From assembly GCA_039090855.1 (NCBI GenBank), contig CM077025.1, forward strand, positions 100,172,489 to 100,236,488: 64,000 nt of DNA, written 5' to 3'. Under the pieces are notes generated by a model. That model was given only the letters and a program-made list of their open reading frames with translations, was not told the DNA's origin and did not search any database. Shown here piece after piece: positions 35,146 through 45,719 of the stretch (position 1 is its first letter; each line of letters begins with the position of its first letter). The translations under genes and the position numbers were made by a program. This DNA comes from Macrothele yani (lineage: Eukaryota; Arthropoda; Arachnida; Araneae; Macrothelidae).

Positions 35146-36554
35146 CACTGCTGGCCACCCAAAATGCAACACCAAGAAGGACACGATATAGCAAAGCCAG
35201 ATTTATTGCACACATAACAACAGATACAAAGATGAAACCATTGAGCTTACAGGCCCGTGCGACTTGCGGAACACGCAGACATCAATAGTTTGTTTGGCCC
35301 CCATGGCTGGCAATAATGGCCGCTACACGCCACGGCATCGAACGAAAGAGGCTTTGGATGTGGACTTGGGGTATGTCGGTCCGGGCTGCTACCACACGTT
35401 GCCACAGTTCATCAGGTGTAGCCGCGGGTGGTGCTTGCCGGGCTACTCGGTTGCCGATCAGCGACCAGGCGTGTTCGATGGGCGACATATCGGGAGAACA
35501 GGCGGGCTACGGCAGCAGTGACACCTGGTGGGCCGTGAAGAATTGTTGCACGAGGCGTGCCACGTGCGGGCGCGCATTGTCCTGTTGAAATGTGGCCGCT
35601 GGCAGGTCTTGCAGGCAAGGGAGGACTACAGGCTCCAAAAGGCCGGAGATGTAGTGGTGGCTGTTGAGTGCACCGGCGATGCGTACCAGAGGGATGCGGG
35701 TGTCATAACCAATCGCGCCCCAAACCATAACGCTAGGCGATGGACCGGTATGGCGATTCATAATGCAGGCGTCATACAGTCTCTCGCCGCGGTGCCGCCA
35801 CACGCGGATCCGACCATCGTGGTGTTGCAGGCAGAAGCGGGATTCGTCGGAGAAGACAATGTCGTTCCATTCCGTAGTCCAGATGCGGCGTTCAACGGCC
35901 CACTGCCGTCGCACTCGCCGGTGGTGTAACGTCAATGGTAATCGGAGCAATGGGCGCCGTGCGACAAGTCCCCGCTCCTGCAGACGACGTCGAACGATAC
36001 GTGCTGACACAGGTTGTTGCGCAACAGACCCGAATTCCTGCGCTAACGTTCGTGATGTGGCGGTGCGAGCCGTCAATGCCCGCTGCACAACATGCCGGAC
36101 CTCTTGGTCGGTGGTGTGCCGCGGCAGCGGCAATCGCTCACGTCGGTCCGTCCGTCCCTCCTGCACCCACCGAATCCATACTCGCCTCACTGTGGCTGGA
36201 TGTCGTCCCACACGGGTGCCGATGTCTCGGTACGGTAAACCGCTGTCGCGATAAGACACTATTCGTCCTCTGTCGAACTCCGAAACGTGATGGAATGACT
36301 GCCGTATTCTGCGACGAGGCATCAGGAATCTTCCCACGCACAGGTCCGGCAGCACAACACACTTCCACTACTTACACCCCGCCTTCTGTGCACCCTTCTT
36401 ATAGTGCTTCTCGGTGGCGTGCCGGGCGCCCATGATTTGCATATGCCCTGCAATGCTAATCGTTTGCTTGTCCTCTCGCGGGCGACGCATGCTGCGAATT
36501 TCAGGCCAATCGGATGCTTCCTTCTTGGTGTTGCATTTTGGGTGGCGAGCAGTG
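35146..36554 (-). mobile_element. Tc1-like transposon, nearly intact
   Basis: The inverted ends begin CACTGCTGGCCACCCAAAAT at 35146 and close with ATTTTGGGTGGCGAGCAGTG at 36554, flanked by TA at 35144-35145 and 36555-36556. At 1409 bp it matches the copy at 54717-56124 in size and sequence order. Confidence 0.95.
35282..36322 (-). pseudogene. Tc1 transposase with a single nonsense codon
   Basis: A frame of 347 codons from ATG (36322-36320; 'MPRRRIRQSF') to TGA (35284-35282), interrupted only by TAG at 35509-35507, where the family has Trp in 'LLPWPACSPD'. Domains in order: helix-turn-helix ('VSEFDRGRIVSYRDSG', 'RHPATVRRVW'), a second DNA-binding helix region, first catalytic Asp in 'IVFSDESRF', 'VMVWGAIGY', second Asp in 'FQQDNARPH', Glu in 'MSPIEHAW', end 'IIASHGGQTNY'. 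Spacing is DD34E, and all three acidic residues are present. One base change separates it from an open frame. I chose this ATG because the family starts at MPRRRIR; an upstream in-frame Met at 36355 adds residues not in the family. Confidence 0.92.
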
Positions 36555-36556
36555 TA

Positions 36557-36782
36557 CTTTCGGTTAGCACTTGTGACGTTTATTCTATTTTAACTTTCAT
36601 TTTTAGTTCCTTTTCCTATGTAAATTTGAGTTTGTTCTCTTTTACACTTTTCAAACTTAACGTGATATCGTGTCTCTTACATTAATGAGGTTTGCAACAC
36701 TTTTGAGGTCAGAGAGAGAGAGAGAGTGACGTATGAATGTAATAAGAGCGTTAGATAAAAAGGTCGATACAGCAGTTGCTTG

Positions 36783-36828
<46 letters not shown>

Positions 36829-37176
36829 AGATGTTCGATCGTTGTTAAGATAGATTATACGACAGATAATTAAGGCATTATATATGTGAAGTGTAAAGCT
36901 CGCAACGCTATATGTTGGATTTCATCAACTATTGCTGGACCAATAAAAGGTTATCGTAAGTTTGACTTCTGTATATGTTTCGTCTGGTTGTAAAACATTA
37001 ATCCTGTGCAACTATTGCATCGTATTCTCATTTAGTTCAGCATTTCCTTAGTCATGGTTTTAGACATAGCGTAACACCAATCTCGCACACGAAAAAGGTT
37101 TACGTTATACACTTTTGAATTTTTATCCGTTCTTGTTTGGAATAAAACTTATTTTAAAAATTATATTTTGCCATCT
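36557..37176. other. Unassigned, with (GT)n microsatellite
   Basis: No gene. A GA-rich run occurs at 36710-36726 and an uninterrupted GT run at about 36789-36829. Confidence 0.6.
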
Positions 37177-37910
37177 AACAGAATTCATTGCTCTTTCCAC
37201 GTTTATAAATGAATTACTGAAAAATTCTCATTGGCCGCCACTGCGAATCGAACCCAGGGTCTTCCAGTTGCGCGCCGGACATGCTACCACTGCACCACAG
37301 TGGCCACTGATTCTCCAGACTCACATACGACTAACTACCAAAACACATGCACGTTGCTTCTTGGAGGCCCGCACAATGCTCGGGATTCACCAAAGATGGT
37401 AAGCAGCAACAGAACAAATAACTAGGAGGCGAATGAATAATTAATACACACAATTGACGTGGATTAGGAACATCCAACAGAAGTCATTGCTCTTTCCACG
37501 TTTATAAGTGAGTCAAGGAAAAATTCTCATCGGCCGCCACCGGGAATCGAACCCAGGATCTTCCAGTTACGCGCGGGACCTGCTACCACCGTTTGATGTT
37601 CCTAATCCTCGTCAATTGTGTGTATTAATTATTCATTCGCCTCCTAGTTATTTGTTCTGCTGCTGTTTTCCATCTTTGGGGAATCCCCAGCGTTGTGCGG
37701 GGCTCCAAGAAGCAACGTCCATGTGATTTGGCAGTTAGTCGTATGTGAGTCTGGAGAATTCGAGGCCGCTGTGGCGCAGTGGTAGCATGTCCGGCGCGTA
37801 ACTGGAAGACCCTGGTTTCGATTTCCTGTGGCGGCCGATGAGAATTTTTCCGTGACTCACTTATAAACGCGGAAAGAGCGATGACTTCTGTATGATGTTC
37901 CTAATCCACG
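37177..37910. mobile_element. tRNA-like SINE-E: tandem then inverted copies (palindrome)
   Basis: Two minus-oriented units start near 37177 and 37475 (about 298 bp apart, the second cut at about 37588). A plus-oriented unit follows at about 37592-37910. Each carries a tRNA-like part, complete in the plus copy: GGCCGCTGTGGCGCAGTGGT at 37763, 'CCCTGGTTTCGATTTCC', ending GTGGCGGCC, with matching acceptor arms. A plausible anticodon loop CGCGTAA would make it tRNA-Thr-like, but the loop is not canonical. The inverted copies meet near 37590. Confidence 0.8.
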
Positions 37911-38507
37911 TCAACTGTGGGTATTAATTATATTTTACCTTCTAGAAGACTCCATAATTGCTATGCGATGTGCTACTTTACTTTTTTTTTTTTTAAGTGA
38001 ACCGCTTTTATCATTCCGTATGGAATTAAAAAAACTTCTTAGAAGTGCTATCTAAATATAATATTTCTATTTGTTGCTTTAGAGGAATTCTGGTAATTAT
38101 AAAGAAGCTGTGATTTACGGTTATTTGTGATAGTGACTGGCTTTCATGAATTCATACTTATAGGTTTCGCCAAATTATCCATTGCACATCTTTTATGCCT
38201 TTGCAAATCCTTATAATATTTGCTCGTACAACTCCACTGCGTGTGGTCCAGCCTCACCTATGCTAGGTAACATTGGACCGCCAAATTTTCGGCACAGCTG
38301 TTCAGGTAAGTTTGTTTTGATTAGCATTCTAACTCTCACTTGATGTTGAAACAATTCATTCCTGAGCTGGTTTCCTCATGATGTGCTGTTCACTATTAAC
38401 GGGTTTGCACCCCCCCCCCCGTTCTTTTTTTTTTACTTTTTCTAAACACTATCCACACAGTGGGGGATTACAATCTCTCAACTAATATAGATTAAACATT
38501 TTGTTTA
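37911..38507. other. No gene seen
   Basis: AT-rich with poly(T) at 37981-37994 and a C-run at 38410-38420. Confidence 0.4.
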
Positions 38508-39593
38508 AAAAATGAAAACCTCATATACGTACAGTAAAACGACTTTCTTTTTATGTCTACCGACGTGCTTCGTGAAAATAGCTGCGTTCATACACTGCTT
38601 GACAGCGAAAATGTCACACCATGAAGGAATGCTCGAATACAGACCAAACTGCACGCGTAGATAGCCAAGTAGGTCCTGAATAAATGCTTTAATTGTCACA
38701 TACAGACTAGGCTCCAGTGGCCGAATATACAGGATGATCAATAAGGAGTGATGCCCCCATTTTGGGCGATACATCACTGAGAAAAACGTTTTAATTCAAC
38801 AAAAATTTTGTTGAATTAACAAATTTTTTTGTCCATATACAGTCAACAAAAACTGTTGTTGAATTTGCAAAATTATTTTGTTGAAAATTATTGTTGATTT
38901 AACAAAATTGATTGTTATCACGACAAAACGTTTTGTTCATTTAACAAAATTAATAGGTCGATTTTTGAGAATTTGTTTGATCCAACAGAACATATTGTTA
39001 TCATGACAAAATGTTTTGTTGCTGCAACAAAACATTGTTATAGCAACAAAACTTATTGTGTCACGATAACAATATGTTTTGTTGCAGCAACAAAACATTT
39101 TGTCATGATAACAATGTTTTGTTGTATCAAACAAACTCTCAAAAATCGACCTAATCATTTTGTTAAATGAACAAAACGTTTTGTCGTGATAACAATAAAT
39201 TTTGTTAAATCAACAATAATTTTCAACAAAATAATTTTGCAAATTCAACAAAAAATTATGTTGACTGTATATCGACAAAGTTTTTTGTTGAATTAACAAA
39301 ACGTTTTTCTCAGTGCAGTGTTGAATCCAACGTGGCATTGAAGCAATGAGAGTCCGAATAGAGTCCTGGGATATCGTGGACCACGTGGTGTTGATCCGAG
39401 TCCACAGTTCATCTTCATTTTGCGGGGGTAGGAGGGTACCCAACCGACGCCCAATCGTGTCCCACAGATGCTCGATGGGCGAGAGGCCTGGGGTTCGTGC
39501 TGGCCGCGGAAGCATCCGCACACAGTGTAAAGCATTCAGGCTGATCCGAGCGGTATGCTGCCGGGAGTTGTCCTGTAGCAAAATGGCGTTTGG
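38508..39593. repeat. Segment duplicated at 41090-43560
   Basis: The block from 'AAAATGAAAACCTCATATAC' (38508) to 'CAAAATGGCGTTT' (39593) recurs almost identically as 41090-41644 plus 43020-43560, the second copy being split by a 1.4-kb insertion. Visible differences are very few (for example CCTGTAGCAAAATGG versus CCTGTTGCAAAATGG), so the duplication is recent. The copy ends inside the Tc1 transposase, which shows that this locus (38.5-40.2 kb) is the more complete one. Confidence 0.9.
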
Positions 39594-40250
39594 GATGCCC
39601 CGAAGATACGGTGGTGCCACGGGCCGCAGTACCTCGCCAACATAGCGACGTTCCGTAAATGTCCCCGTAATGCGCACCAGCGGTGAGCGGCTGTTGGCGC
39701 TGATAGCACCTCACATCATGATTCCACGTTGCCGGGCCCTGTGGCGCTCCACAATGGCAGAGGAATCCGCCCGTTGGCCACGTCACCACCAGACTCTTCC
39801 ACGGCGATCATCCGTGGTGGGACAGAACCGTGATTCGTCGCTGAACACCACACTTTTACATTCGGCACCCCATGCAGCTCTGGAGCGACATCACGCCAAG
39901 CGATGACGACGATGGCTCGCTGTTAAGGGAAGCCTTCTCAACGGACGGCTGGACAGCAAATCAGACTCAGCCAATAGCTGCGACACTGTCCGCGTCGATA
40001 TCGGAGCAACCAAGCCTCCCCGTACACTCCGCAAAATGTCGCCCGTTGTGGCCTGTGGGTCCGCTACGGCATGACGTCGGATGCGACGATCGGTGCGCTC
40101 GGACGTCCGTCTCCGTGCTCCGTTCCCCCTTCGACGTTGCGCAGATCCTTCCTGGGACTACTCTCCAAATGCGACAGACGGTTGTGGCAACACGTCTGCA
40201 ATACGACGCAAGGACCGACCGGCGGTACGAAGGCCTACGATTTTGAACTA
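38738..40250 (-). pseudogene. Tc1-like transposase split by a palindromic MITE
   Basis: Transposase blocks on the minus strand run from about 40250 (N-terminal, decayed) through 'PLVRITGTFTERRYVGEVLRP' (about 39610-39680) and 'LLQDNSRQHTARISLNALHC' (second catalytic Asp, about 39580) to 'GLSPIEHLWDTIGRRLG' (Glu, about 39475). The next block is 'IASMPRWIQHC', ending at 39315. The missing C-terminal residues 'IAQNGGITPY' plus TGA are found on the far side of the palindrome at 38738-38770, in the same orientation. Spacing between the second Asp and the Glu is 32 residues. The 'PDL' before the Glu has become 'PGL', and stops and frameshifts occur in the N-terminal half, so it is inactive. Confidence 0.85.
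38775..39315. mobile_element. Palindromic MITE, about 540 bp, inserted in the Tc1 gene
   Basis: The whole element is an imperfect palindrome. CACTGAGAAAAACGTTTT at 38775 pairs with AAAACGTTTTTCTCAGTG ending at 39315, and the pairing continues to a centre near 39035-39060 (TTGTTGCTGCAACAAAACAT). The interior is built of AACAAAA/TTTTGTT words. The CACTG termini resemble Tc1-type ends. Both flanks have CA next to the element, but a clean TA duplication is not visible. It has no coding capacity and would fold into one long hairpin. Confidence 0.85.
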
Positions 40251-40269
40251 AATTTCGTTTAGTTCAAAA
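40241..40269. repeat. Perfect 12-bp hairpin at the end of the Tc1 remnant
   Basis: TTTTGAACTAAA, five bases, then TTTAGTTCAAAA. It lies at the N-terminal side of the decayed transposase; significance unknown. Confidence 0.9.
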
Positions 40270-41089
40270 TGCTCCATATCTAGAGCCTTTTTGTGGCAGT
40301 CCTAAGGGTGGAAGAGTCGAACCTGACGTTTTTAAAAAAAATTTTGAACGTGAGTGTAATTAAACCAAATCTAACTACACTTAGAGATAGGTTGCTGACT
40401 TGGAACCCAGGGTCATTGGTGTGTCCTACACTCCATCTGAAAACTTGAAGGAGGAACTAGTGCCCATTATGATGGCTCATCATCTATACTCCTTTATCCA
40501 CGGACTGACACAGAACAAACGACTCTACCTCAGAGATATTCCAGAATCCGTAATCGACCCACCACATTTACCTTGAAAGGAACAACAATTCACTGATTCG
40601 CATAAGTCAAAAGAATGGGGTATACTTAGAAAAGGCTTATACTCGAGGAAAAGAGATCAGTATCATTGCGCATTAGAAGATGAGTGCTAATATAAGTATA
40701 AAACTTTAATGCGTAGAAAAATTGCTATGTGACATGTCCACGTATCAACTTTCAGAACGATCTTCATGGTGATTTAGTTGGAAATGGGGTCTTCACGAGA
40801 CTCGTGACCTTTTTTTTTTTTTTTTTTTTTTTTTCTTTTTCAAAACCAAATTTTTCGATGGAAATATCGTTATCTGGTACACCCGTTTTGAGCATGATTT
40901 GATACTATATATATTCAGTCATGCGATTGGATTTTTAAAAACATTTCACTGTTGAATTATTGTTAAGTTTTGTTCACGGCTGAATTCATTTTATAAGCAC
41001 ATTTTAATAGTTTTTCATCCAGGATTAACAGATTTTTTTATTCATGAAGGTATTTATTAGTTGTTCCTTTATAGGTACACGTGTTTTTA
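40270..41089. other. No gene seen; long poly(T)
   Basis: Unassigned sequence between the two duplicated blocks. Poly(T) of about 24 bases at 40811-40834. Confidence 0.45.
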
Positions 41090-43560
41090 TAAAAAATGAA
41101 AACCTCATATACGTACAGTAAAACGACTTTCTTTTTATGTCTACCGACGTGCTTCGTGAAAATAGCTGCGTTCATACACTGCTTGACAGCGAAAATGTCA
41201 CACCATGAAGGAATGCTCGAATACAGACCAAACTGCACGCGTAGATAGCCAAGTAGGTCCTGAATAAATGCTTTAATTGTCACATACAGACTAGGCTCCA
41301 GTGGCCGAATATACAGGATGATCAATAAGGAGTGATGCCCCCATTTTGGGCGATACATCACTGAGAAAAACGTTTTAATTCAACAAAAATTTTGTTGAAT
41401 TAACAAATTTTTTTGTCCATATACAGTCAACAAAAACTGTTGTTGAATTTGCAAAATTATTTTGTTGAAAATTATTGTTGATTTAACAAAATTGATTGTT
41501 ATCACGACAAAACGTTTTGTTCATTTAACAAAATTAATAGGTCGATTTTTGAGAATTTGTTTGATCCAACAGAACATATTGTTATCATGACAAAATGTTT
41601 TGTTGCTGCAACAAAACATTGTTATAGCAACAAAACTTATTGTGAAAGAAATACGGGATTACGCCATATAATACAAATTTTGAAGATGACAATCCGATTT
41701 TTGGCGTAAATGTGACAAAGATGGTAAGTCAGATAATATCCGAAAACTTGAAAATTTTCATCGTCCTGGAGCGGGACTCGAACCCGCGTCTCCCAGAAAA
41801 CGCCTAGGTATGCTAACCACTACACCACCCAGAACGACCAAGTTTCAAGTTTCCGATCAATTTTGAATTTACCCATCACAGGATTCGCTAGTCGAAGCAA
41901 CCGGCATTCATGTTTAGCGAATCTGGAGGTTAATAATCCTATCCCGTGATTGCCCGGAGAAGCAGATAAATCATGAAAGAAATACGGGATTACGCCATAT
42001 AATACAAATTTTGAAGATGACAATCCGATTTTTGGCGTAAATGTGACAAGGATGGTAAGTCAGATAATATCCGAAAACTTGAAAATTTTCATCGTCCTGG
42101 AGCGGGACTCGAACCCGCGTCTCCCAGAAAACGCCTAGGTATGCTAACCACTACACCACCCAGAACGACCAAGTTTCAAGTTTCCGATCAATTTTGAATT
42201 TAACCATCACAGGATTCGCTAGTCGAAGCAACCGGCATTCATGTTTAGCGAATCTGGAGGTTAATAATCCTATCCCGTGATTGCCCGGAGAAGCAGATAA
42301 ATCATGAAAGAAATACGGGATTACGCCATATAATACAAATTTTGAAGATGACAATCCGATTTTTGGCGTAAATGTGACAAGGATGGTAAGTCAGATAATA
42401 TCCGAAAACTTGAAAATTTTCATCGTCCTGGAGCGGGACTCGAACCCGCGTCTCCCAGAAAACGCCTAGGTATGCTAACCACTACACCACCCAGAACGAC
42501 CAAGTTTCAAGTTTCCTTGGTCGTTCTGGGTGGTGTAGTGGTTAGCATACCTAGGCGTTTTCTGGGAGACGCGGGTTCGAGTCCCGCTCCAGGACGATGA
42601 AAATTTTCAAGTTTTCGGATATTATCTGACTTACCATCCTTGTCACATTTACGCCAAAAATCGGATTGTCATCTTCAAAATTTGTATTATATGGCGTAAT
42701 CCCGTATTTCTTTCATGATTTATCTGCTTCTCCGGGCAATCACGGGATAGGATTATTAACCTCCAGATTCGCTAAACATGAATGCCGGTTGCTTCGACTA
42801 GCGAATCCTGTGATGGTTAAATTCAAAATTGATCGGAAACTTGAAACTTGGTCGTTCTGGGTGGTGTAGTGGTTAGCATACCTAGGCGTTTTCTGGGAGA
42901 CGCGGGTTCGAGTCCCGCTCCAGGACGATGAAAATTTTCAAGTTTTCGGATATTATCTGACTTACCATCCTTGTCACATTTACGCCAAAAATCGGATTGT
43001 CATCTTCAAAATTTGTAAAACTTATTGTGTCACGATAACAATATGTTTTGTTGCAGCAACAAAACATTTTGTCATGATAACAATGTTTTGTTGTATCAAA
43101 CAAACTCTCAAAAATCGACCTAATCATTTTGTTAAATGAACAAAACGTTTTGTCGTGATAACAATAAATTTTGTTAAATCAACAATAATTTTCAACAAAA
43201 TAATTTTGCAAATTCAACAAAAAATTATGTTGACTGTATATCGACAAAGTTTTTTGTTGAATTAACAAAACGTTTTTCTCAGTGCAGTGTTGAATCCAAC
43301 GTGGCATTGAAGCAATGAGAGTCCGAATAGAGTCCTGGGATATCGTGGACCACGTGGTGTTGATCCGAGTCCACAGTTCATCTTCATTTTGCGGGGGTAG
43401 GAGGGTACCCAACCGACGCCCAATCGTGTCCCACAGATGCTCGATGGGCGAGAGGCCTGGGGTTCGTGCTGGCCGCGGAAGCATCCGCACACAGTGTAAA
43501 GCATTCAGGCTGATCCGAGCGGTATGCTGCCGGGAGTTGTCCTGTTGCAAAATGGCGTTT
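41090..43560. repeat. Second copy of the 38.5-kb block, interrupted by the SINE-B array
   Basis: 41090-41644 repeats 38508-39058; 43020-43560 repeats about 39046-39593. The insertion lies at the tip of the MITE hairpin. The minus frames encoding the Tc1 C-terminus (ending at 'LQQDNSRQH', about 43545) are retained, but the N-terminal part of that transposase is absent, so this is a truncated duplicate. Confidence 0.9.
41645..43019. mobile_element. Palindromic concatemer of SINE-B with 13-bp TSD
   Basis: Two complete 331-bp units (starting 41644 and 41975) and a third partial one (42306-42516), all with the tRNA-like part on the minus strand, are followed from 42517 by the reverse complement: one partial and one nearly full unit to 43019. 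The switch is at 42504-42516, a 13-base spacer. The whole insert is flanked by AAAACTTATTGTG at 41632-41644 and 43020-43032. The tRNA-like part pairs well: acceptor GTTCTGG / CCAGGAC, T-arm GCGGG-TTCGAGT-CCCGC, anticodon stem CCTAG/CTGGG. The anticodon loop GCGTTTT lacks the standard T33, which argues against a functional tRNA gene. Confidence 0.9.
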
Positions 43561-43984
43561 TTGAGAATTTGATGAATGCAAAATGGCGTTTTTGAGAATC
43601 CAGAAGAATAAAATTCCCAGCCCGTTTTATTTGTCTCAGCTGGAAGTTAACATGCATAATAGTTAGGGCAATAATTTTATCGCGGGAAAGAAAAGCAAAA
43701 TTCACGGGGCAGTTGCGGGGTAAATCCTGAAATTTCGCGAAAAGTTCGCGGCCGATGATATACACTAACAATTTCCGAAAAAAAAATTAAAAAAAAAATC
43801 TACCAAGTTACGAAGCAGTAATACAAATGCCTAGTACGTAACTAAATAAGCATTGTAACTTTTTAAGTTTTTAAAATTGATAATTGCATTTATAAACCAT
43901 TCAAATTCTGGCAATGTTAACAACGCCACTACACGAGATCAAGCTTTCCATTTAAATGGACGTCATTTTGATACATTATATTGC
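43561..43984. other. No gene seen; short duplication at the breakpoint
   Basis: Just past the duplicated block, 'GCAAAATGGCGTTTTTGAGAAT' is repeated in tandem (about 43547 and 43578), so the breakpoint lies in a small direct repeat. The rest is AT-rich, with 'TTTCGCGAAAAGTTCGCGG' words also seen at 47390-47430. Confidence 0.5.
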
Positions 43985-45500
43985 ACATACACATATTTTC
44001 TTCTTTAATGCTGTGTCTGTCGTCCTGTAACACGTTTTTAAATTCAGAAAAGTATACCGTTCAGCATCGACACTGTTTGTGGGTACTGACAGACAACGGA
44101 TGCCGACCTTATGTATCTTAGGAAAACAACCTTTTTTCGTATTCCAGAAGTCTAGCAAACCTTCGCTGACACGAAATTCTTTTACACTCTGTGACGTACC
44201 TGCCAGCAGGACGCACACGACATAAAGGCAGATAGCAGTCAGAACAAACGTCCGCGTAGCTCAATTGGTGCAGTGACTTATTCCGGAATGAGGGGATCCG
44301 GGTTCGAATCCTGGCGTGGACAGAAATGACTGAAAATTTACTTCGTTATAATGGCGCCCGAACTTTCCGGATGACCCGGCTGTTCAAAATCTCGCATTGG
44401 TGTGATGTTCTTTCCACACCGCGAGATAGGAAAAATCAGAGAATCCCTTCCCCAGCGCTTCGAAAAATAAAAATGTGTGATGTTGCATTCCACACACCAG
44501 ATTGACTGGGAGTTCTCGAGTGCACGTTCTACAGCGGATGGCTGCCTGCAACGATTCATGGTCACGGCTGACCCGTGGGCCATGCCCCGGCCCTCTTTCG
44601 GGGGGGGGGAGATGTGACGTACCTGCCAGCAGGACGCACACGACATAAAGGCAGATAACAGTCAGAACAAACGTCCGCGTAGCTCAATTGGTAGAGTGAC
44701 TTATTCCGGAATGAGGGGATCCGGGTTCGAATCCTGGAGTGGACAGAAATGACGGAGAAATTTACTTCGTTATAACTCGCTTTATATGAAAGAAATTCAC
44801 ATTTCAGTTGGTCCTCATCTCCGAACATAGGAATGTTGCTGAAAACAAACAAATCTTCTTCATCGTCTAAAAGGTCCAAGGACTTAAACTGATCGGGATC
44901 AAACACCCCACATGCTTTGAAAAAATTTGTGGCTAGCTGACAAAATCGACGCTTTTTATCTTGAAAAAAAATGCTTAATTCTTTCATAACAAGTTGATAG
45001 AGCTCCTTTTGCAGAGAGGTGAACGCAGTCTTGACTCTTGCTAAGATGACTGTTGGCGATGTCCGACATTTCATTATATATTTTGTGCGCGGAAATTCAC
45101 TGGTTTTTCAAATAAAGTGAGCTGTCCGGAAATATACGGCGCATGAACTTCAACCGCTTCAGATTTTCTTTTAAATCCCTATCCTGATAATACCCAGTGA
45201 TTGTATCCGCAATACAAATGCTACTGTTGTCTTTTTCTTTTTCAAAAACCTATGCGTAGTCTTCTAAATGTTTGCAGTGAAAAAGCACGGCCTCAAAGCA
45301 ACTGTTCCTCATAGTCTGCACAGGTACTGTTCATTCAACAGTAGCGGGGGAAATCACAAAAGACCAAGTGTGCACTCTTCAGCCGAGTGCATGTTACCTT
45401 GAATTACTCGTCAAGCTTGTTCGAAAAGAGTATCTTCGTAAAGAACAATCTTGAGAGGTAATTTAAGGTTTATAGCTCTGGTTTGGACTTTCGAGTAGGA
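43985..45500 (-). pseudogene. hAT transposase pseudogene split by SINE-C copies
   Basis: On the minus strand, 43985-44188 encodes 'EFRVSEGLLDFWNTKKGCFP' followed by 'RCLSVPTNSVDAER', the pattern of the hAT C-terminal dimerisation domain (FW...FP...L.IP..S...ER). The upstream part at 44780-45074 encodes 'FFQDKKRRFCQLATNFFKAC' and 'GVFDPDQFKSLDLLDDEEDL', like the central hAT core. The two parts are separated by the tandem SINE-C insertion (44191-44773). Further upstream (45075-45500) only decayed pieces ('DFKRKSEAVEVHAPYI'-like) remain, with stops. The hAT assignment is firm for the C-terminal domain and inferred for the rest. Confidence 0.7.
44191..44773 (+). mobile_element. SINE-C, tandem pair inside the hAT gene
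   Basis: Unit 1 (44191-44613): head GTGACGTACCTGCCAGCAGG, tRNA-like part GTCCGCGTAGCTCAATTGGT...GGGTTCGAATCC (44251-44322), then a 290-bp body. Unit 2 (44614-44773): the same head and tRNA-like part, truncated after 'TTTACTTCGTTATAA'. The body of unit 1 ends in the same GATGTGACGTACC that opens unit 2. A clean target-site duplication was not found. Confidence 0.85.
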
Positions 45501-45719
45501 TTACTTTGCGGTATATTTTACGCATAAATTCTAACGAAGGCAGTATTAAAATTATTTGATAATGAAAAAATACACTGAAGAGCAATTGAATTAGAGACAG
45601 CTGGCGTTATACAAATGTAGCGCTGTGGGCGGCCCTGTAAACGGAAACGACAGGGCGTATTCAGCGATCCGACAATATAAGGAGTGATGCGACGGGAATA
45701 AGTAAGAGTCGGACGCAGT

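Noticed and set aside
35528..36435. Plus-strand frames opposite the Tc1 transposase (133, 163 and 166 codons)
   Set aside because: They are antisense shadows of the GC-rich transposase gene; the equivalent frames recur at the 55-kb copy for the same reason.
38505..38777. A 90-codon minus-strand protein, repeated at 41038-41361
   Set aside because: Its start is the Tc1 C-terminus read in another frame and the rest is 3' flank. Its repetition is due to the segmental duplication, not to selection on a protein.
42517..42600. Functional tRNA gene cluster (five tRNA-Asp/Glu-like sequences at 41.7-42.9 kb)
   Set aside because: The acceptor and T-arms pair well, but the anticodon loop lacks T33, the unit includes about 250 bp of shared non-tRNA body, and a diverged single copy exists at 2.1 kb. 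A repeat fits better, although a tRNA gene array cannot be fully excluded without a covariance-model scan.
44562..45074. A single 170-codon minus-strand gene
   Set aside because: The C-terminal half is SINE-C sequence; only about the first 95 codons belong to the hAT remnant.
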